DNA of 15,465 nucleotides, taken from NCBI GenBank assembly GCA_029261305.1, contig JAJDBO010000289.1, forward strand, positions 1-15,465, read 5' to 3'. Position numbers and translations under genes: made by a program. The notes beneath the pieces are model-generated. The model saw only the letters and a list, made by a program, of their open reading frames with translations. It searched no databases and was not told the DNA's origin. The DNA comes from Nitrospirales bacterium (GTDB lineage Bacteria; Nitrospirota; Nitrospiria; Nitrospirales; UBA8639). This document shows positions 13,382 to 15,465 of the stretch, piece after piece (position 1 is the stretch's first letter; each line of letters starts with the position of its first letter).

Positions 13382-15408
13382 AATACCTCCATTACACCAC
13401 CTATATCGCCGGTGATACCGGATTGAGTAATACCATGATGTCCATAGAAGTGGCTGTGGTCATGGCCTTTCTGACGAATCGTATTCTCATTCTTAACGGG
13501 AATACACCACCACCGGCGAATGTGGTGGTGTACGAGGATGGCATCACCAATCAATACCGGAGTAAAATTACGGATCTTGTTGACCTTCCCGTTCCATGGA
13601 TGGAAGCTGAACAGATTGATATTCGTGGATATGATTCGCATGAGTTAACTGATCAGGCCCTGATGGCTTCCGTGTATTTTTATCCCCCGGACCTAGATAC
13701 CAGCACCGATGATTTCAAAGCATTTGCGCATCAGCGAACGTCGTTTCTCTCCGACACCGCCACCTGTCAACGAGCGACCGTCCTCAATATGTCTGGCGGA
13801 CTCAAGGAACGGTACCCCTTTCATAATTTGACCTTCTATTCGTCCTTTTTTTACTTGGCTCCTCCCATTCGGCGAGCCGTACATCGCATGCTGCGCCTGA
13901 TGCAACCCAAGGTTCACTTCAAAAATTTTGTTGATCGAATCGTCAAAGATCTTGGCGCGTTCAATGCCGTGCACTTTCGAAGAGGTGATTTCAAACTGAC
14001 CTTTGGGACGACCACATTAGTCCGCAAACCGCAAGAGGCCATTGATGCGCTCAAGGCCCATTTTGACATTGGTGACCTCCTTGTCATCGTGACGGATGAA
14101 GCGGACGACCCCTTCTTTCATGAAATCGTCAATACCTACCGCAATCATGTGTTTATCGATCACTTTATTCTTGAAAAGTACCGGAAGGAATTTTTGGATC
14201 TTCCTCATCACGACAGTACGGCACTGGCTTTTCTGTCACAGTTAGTGGCGGCGGAATCTCAAGATTTCATTGGCACGATGACGAGCACGTTTACCTCCAT
14301 GATCCAACGCTACAGAGGTAACAGGGGGAAACCGGAATCATTCAAGTTCTTGTGGAACGAGCTGCCGGACCCTACGGATAAGGTGGAACGAGGTTCCCAC
14401 CCGGTGAGTCTGTGCATTCCGATGCAACACGGGATCATGATTGAAGAACATCCCGGTCCCTATTCTTGGAACCGTTTTAATTCAAGAATCAATAGAGCCT
14501 GGCAGCGAGAATGGCCGGAGAGTTTTTTGACCGATATTGGCGCCGACGACTCTGCCAACGGAAATGGTCATGTGGCCGTGTCACCCTTGGTGCACCCCAC
14601 CACTCTGTATGTCGAATTCGGAGCCCATCAGGTAGCCATTGAGACCGAAGAGCCGGCCGTCATTGATGGTGTGCAGGCACATTTTCGCGCTATGCTGGTG
14701 CCAGCTCCCCAGCATATTATTGGGCGTCTGAAAATCGTCAACGAGTTTGGCCAGTATCGACTGTTGATCAATGATAAGACCTGTGAAGAGGCACGAGGGT
14801 ATCACGATTTTCACCCGTTATTGACGCGTGAAATTGTCCGTCAATTTATTCAAAACCGCACGGACTTGGTGTGGTTGCATGCAGGCGCGGTGGCTAAAGC
14901 TGGCAGAAGCGTGGTATTGGCAGCGTCCTGGGGAAGTGGGAAGAGCACGCTGAGTATGCAACTGCATAAACAGGGATGGACATATCTTTCCGATGACATT
15001 GTGCCTCTGGATCCCGTGACTGGTGTGGTTCATCCGTTTCCTCAAACGCCTAGAGTTCGCCAGGTGGCCGACACGATTTTTTCTCGGGACCAATTGGGGG
15101 AGTTACCCAAGTTTGCCGTTGATCTTGACCCTCACACGGTGTGTCGTCACGCCATGCCGATTGGCATTTTGGTATTGCCGCACTTTAGCCCAGAGGCCAA
15201 GACGGAACTTGTGCCTCATCCCCCGGGAACTGCTGTGGCCGAGCTGTTAGAGAGTTGTTTGAGTTTCGTCGAGCACCGTGAGGCTGCGGTACAGGCTTTG
15301 TGTGATCTGGTACAACAGCGGCCAACGTTGCGTTTATCCTATAACAACAGCCAAGATGCGGCGAATCTTGTTATTAATGCCCATGAACACCCATTCATTG
15401 AAGTTTAA
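13378..15408 (+). CDS. Protein O-fucosyltransferase-like domain fused to HPr-kinase-like domain
   Basis: A 676-residue fusion whose ATG overlaps the previous stop (ATGA, 13378-13381), indicating translational coupling. Residues 1 to about 315 resemble GDP-fucose protein O-fucosyltransferases (PF10250): an N-terminal GD-GLSNTMMSIEVAVVMAFLTNR donor-fold opening, AVHFRRGDFK at 197-206 with the key arginines, LLVIVTDEAD at 234-243, and ESQDFIGTMTSTFTSMIQRY at 293-312. After a linker, residues about 405-676 resemble HPr-kinase-related proteins: LHAGAVA at 500-506, the P-loop ASWGSGKST at 516-524, and YLSDDIVPLD at 536-545. HprK-like proteins next to PqqD and NTP_transf_5 proteins occur in lasso-peptide clusters, where a homologue phosphorylates the peptide. 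The fusion could fucosylate and phosphorylate one acceptor, or use the P-loop domain for control. I do not see the complete bacterial HprK capsule, so kinase activity is inference. Confidence 0.78.
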   Translation: MKYLHYTTYIAGDTGLSNTMMSIEVAVVMAFLTNRILILNGNTPPPANVVVYEDGITNQYRSKITDLVDLPVPWMEAEQIDIRGYDSHELTDQALMASVYFYPPDLDTSTDDFKAFAHQRTSFLSDTATCQRATVLNMSGGLKERYPFHNLTFYSSFFYLAPPIRRAVHRMLRLMQPKVHFKNFVDRIVKDLGAFNAVHFRRGDFKLTFGTTTLVRKPQEAIDALKAHFDIGDLLVIVTDEADDPFFHEIVNTYRNHVFIDHFILEKYRKEFLDLPHHDSTALAFLSQLVAAESQDFIGTMTSTFTSMIQRYRGNRGKPESFKFLWNELPDPTDKVERGSHPVSLCIPMQHGIMIEEHPGPYSWNRFNSRINRAWQREWPESFLTDIGADDSANGNGHVAVSPLVHPTTLYVEFGAHQVAIETEEPAVIDGVQAHFRAMLVPAPQHIIGRLKIVNEFGQYRLLINDKTCEEARGYHDFHPLLTREIVRQFIQNRTDLVWLHAGAVAKAGRSVVLAASWGSGKSTLSMQLHKQGWTYLSDDIVPLDPVTGVVHPFPQTPRVRQVADTIFSRDQLGELPKFAVDLDPHTVCRHAMPIGILVLPHFSPEAKTELVPHPPGTAVAELLESCLSFVEHREAAVQALCDLVQQRPTLRLSYNNSQDAANLVINAHEHPFIEV

Positions 15409-15411
15409 ATT

Positions 15412-15420
15412 AGGAGGAGG
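15412..15420 (+). promoter_or_regulatory. Strong ribosome binding site of the next gene
   Basis: AGGAGGAGG lies 10 bases before ATG 15431 and only a few bases after the stop at 15406-15408. This is the strongest SD in the operon and suggests that the next product is needed in quantity. Confidence 0.8.
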
Positions 15421-15430
15421 TCATACCACC

Positions 15431-15465
15431 ATGGAATCTTCCACAGATTTACAGGACCCGCGTGC
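15431..15465 (+). CDS. Start of the next operon gene (3' end outside window)
   Basis: ATG 15431 follows a strong SD and sits 22 bases after the previous stop. Only 11 residues are visible: MESSTDLQDPR. They are polar and show no signal peptide start. It is most likely the fourth gene of the operon; its function cannot be judged from this much. Confidence 0.6.
   Translation, partial: MESSTDLQDPR

Noticed and set aside
881..15408. Lasso-peptide cluster
   Set aside because: PqqD, HprK-like and nucleotidyltransferase proteins are present, but there is no cyclase, no leader protease and no short precursor with a lasso core.
1..15465. LPS or capsule biosynthesis locus
   Set aside because: Many glycosyltransferases are present, but no flippase, polymerase, Wza/Wzc-type export or sugar-nucleotide synthesis gene is seen, and several families are protein-directed. 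It cannot be excluded outside the window.
1..15465. CRISPR array, tRNA, rRNA or phage/transposase genes
   Set aside because: No regularly spaced repeats, no cloverleaf or rRNA signature and no recombinase-like coding sequence were found on either strand.

Overview
The window holds nine protein-coding genes, two of them cut by the window edges. Almost every one is a sugar-transferring or protein-modifying enzyme, and there is one strong candidate acceptor: a secreted Thr/Pro-rich, mucin-like protein. I see no rRNA, tRNA, CRISPR array, transposase or phage gene. Base composition is near 50% GC, and SD sites and sigma-70-type promoters are recognisable, so this is a bacterium. The mix (PqqD-like domains, an HPr-kinase-like domain, an NTP_transf_5-like nucleotidyltransferase, a twin-arginine-like signal on a low-complexity protein) recalls Nitrospirota or other environmental Gram-negatives, but the sequence does not prove a phylum.

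Layout. 1-624 (+): 3' end of a GT60-like GlcNAc transferase. 881-2143 (+): NTP_transf_5-like nucleotidyltransferase. 2169-4028 (-): a protein with a PqqD-like domain between two glycosyltransferase-like domains. 4206-6320 (+): GT92-like glycosyltransferase fused to a class I methyltransferase. 6337-8886 (-): a two-gene unit, a prolyl-4-hydroxylase-like 2OG-Fe(II) oxygenase followed by a GT60-sulfotransferase fusion. 9160-11013 (+): glycosyltransferase-like protein with two C-terminal discoidin-like repeats. 11014-11397: intergenic region with a MITE-like dispersed repeat and a strong promoter. 11398-15408 (+): an operon of the Thr/Pro-rich protein, a PqqD-glycosyltransferase, and a protein-O-fucosyltransferase-like/HPr-kinase-like fusion. 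A further CDS starts at 15431 behind a strong SD and runs off the window.

How the parts may work together (inference). The enzyme classes match those that act on hydroxyproline or Ser/Thr in polypeptides: prolyl hydroxylase, GT60 (known acceptors are hydroxyproline of Skp1 and Thr of mucins), O-FucT-like, and two proteins with a WQ motif reminiscent of plant hydroxyproline/serine glycosyltransferases. PqqD-like domains are peptide-binding elements (RREs) in RiPP pathways, and HprK-like kinases and NTP_transf_5 proteins accompany PqqD proteins in some lasso-peptide clusters. The Thr/Pro-rich protein has a 60-residue cytoplasmic-looking leader with a coiled coil, then a KR-type Tat-like signal, then about 143 residues rich in Thr and Pro. 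No enzyme here shows a signal peptide or membrane segment. The simplest model is an RRE-guided cytoplasmic pathway that hydroxylates, glycosylates and perhaps sulfates, methylates or phosphorylates a mucin/extensin-like protein before export. I know of no described system with this combination, but no database search could be run.
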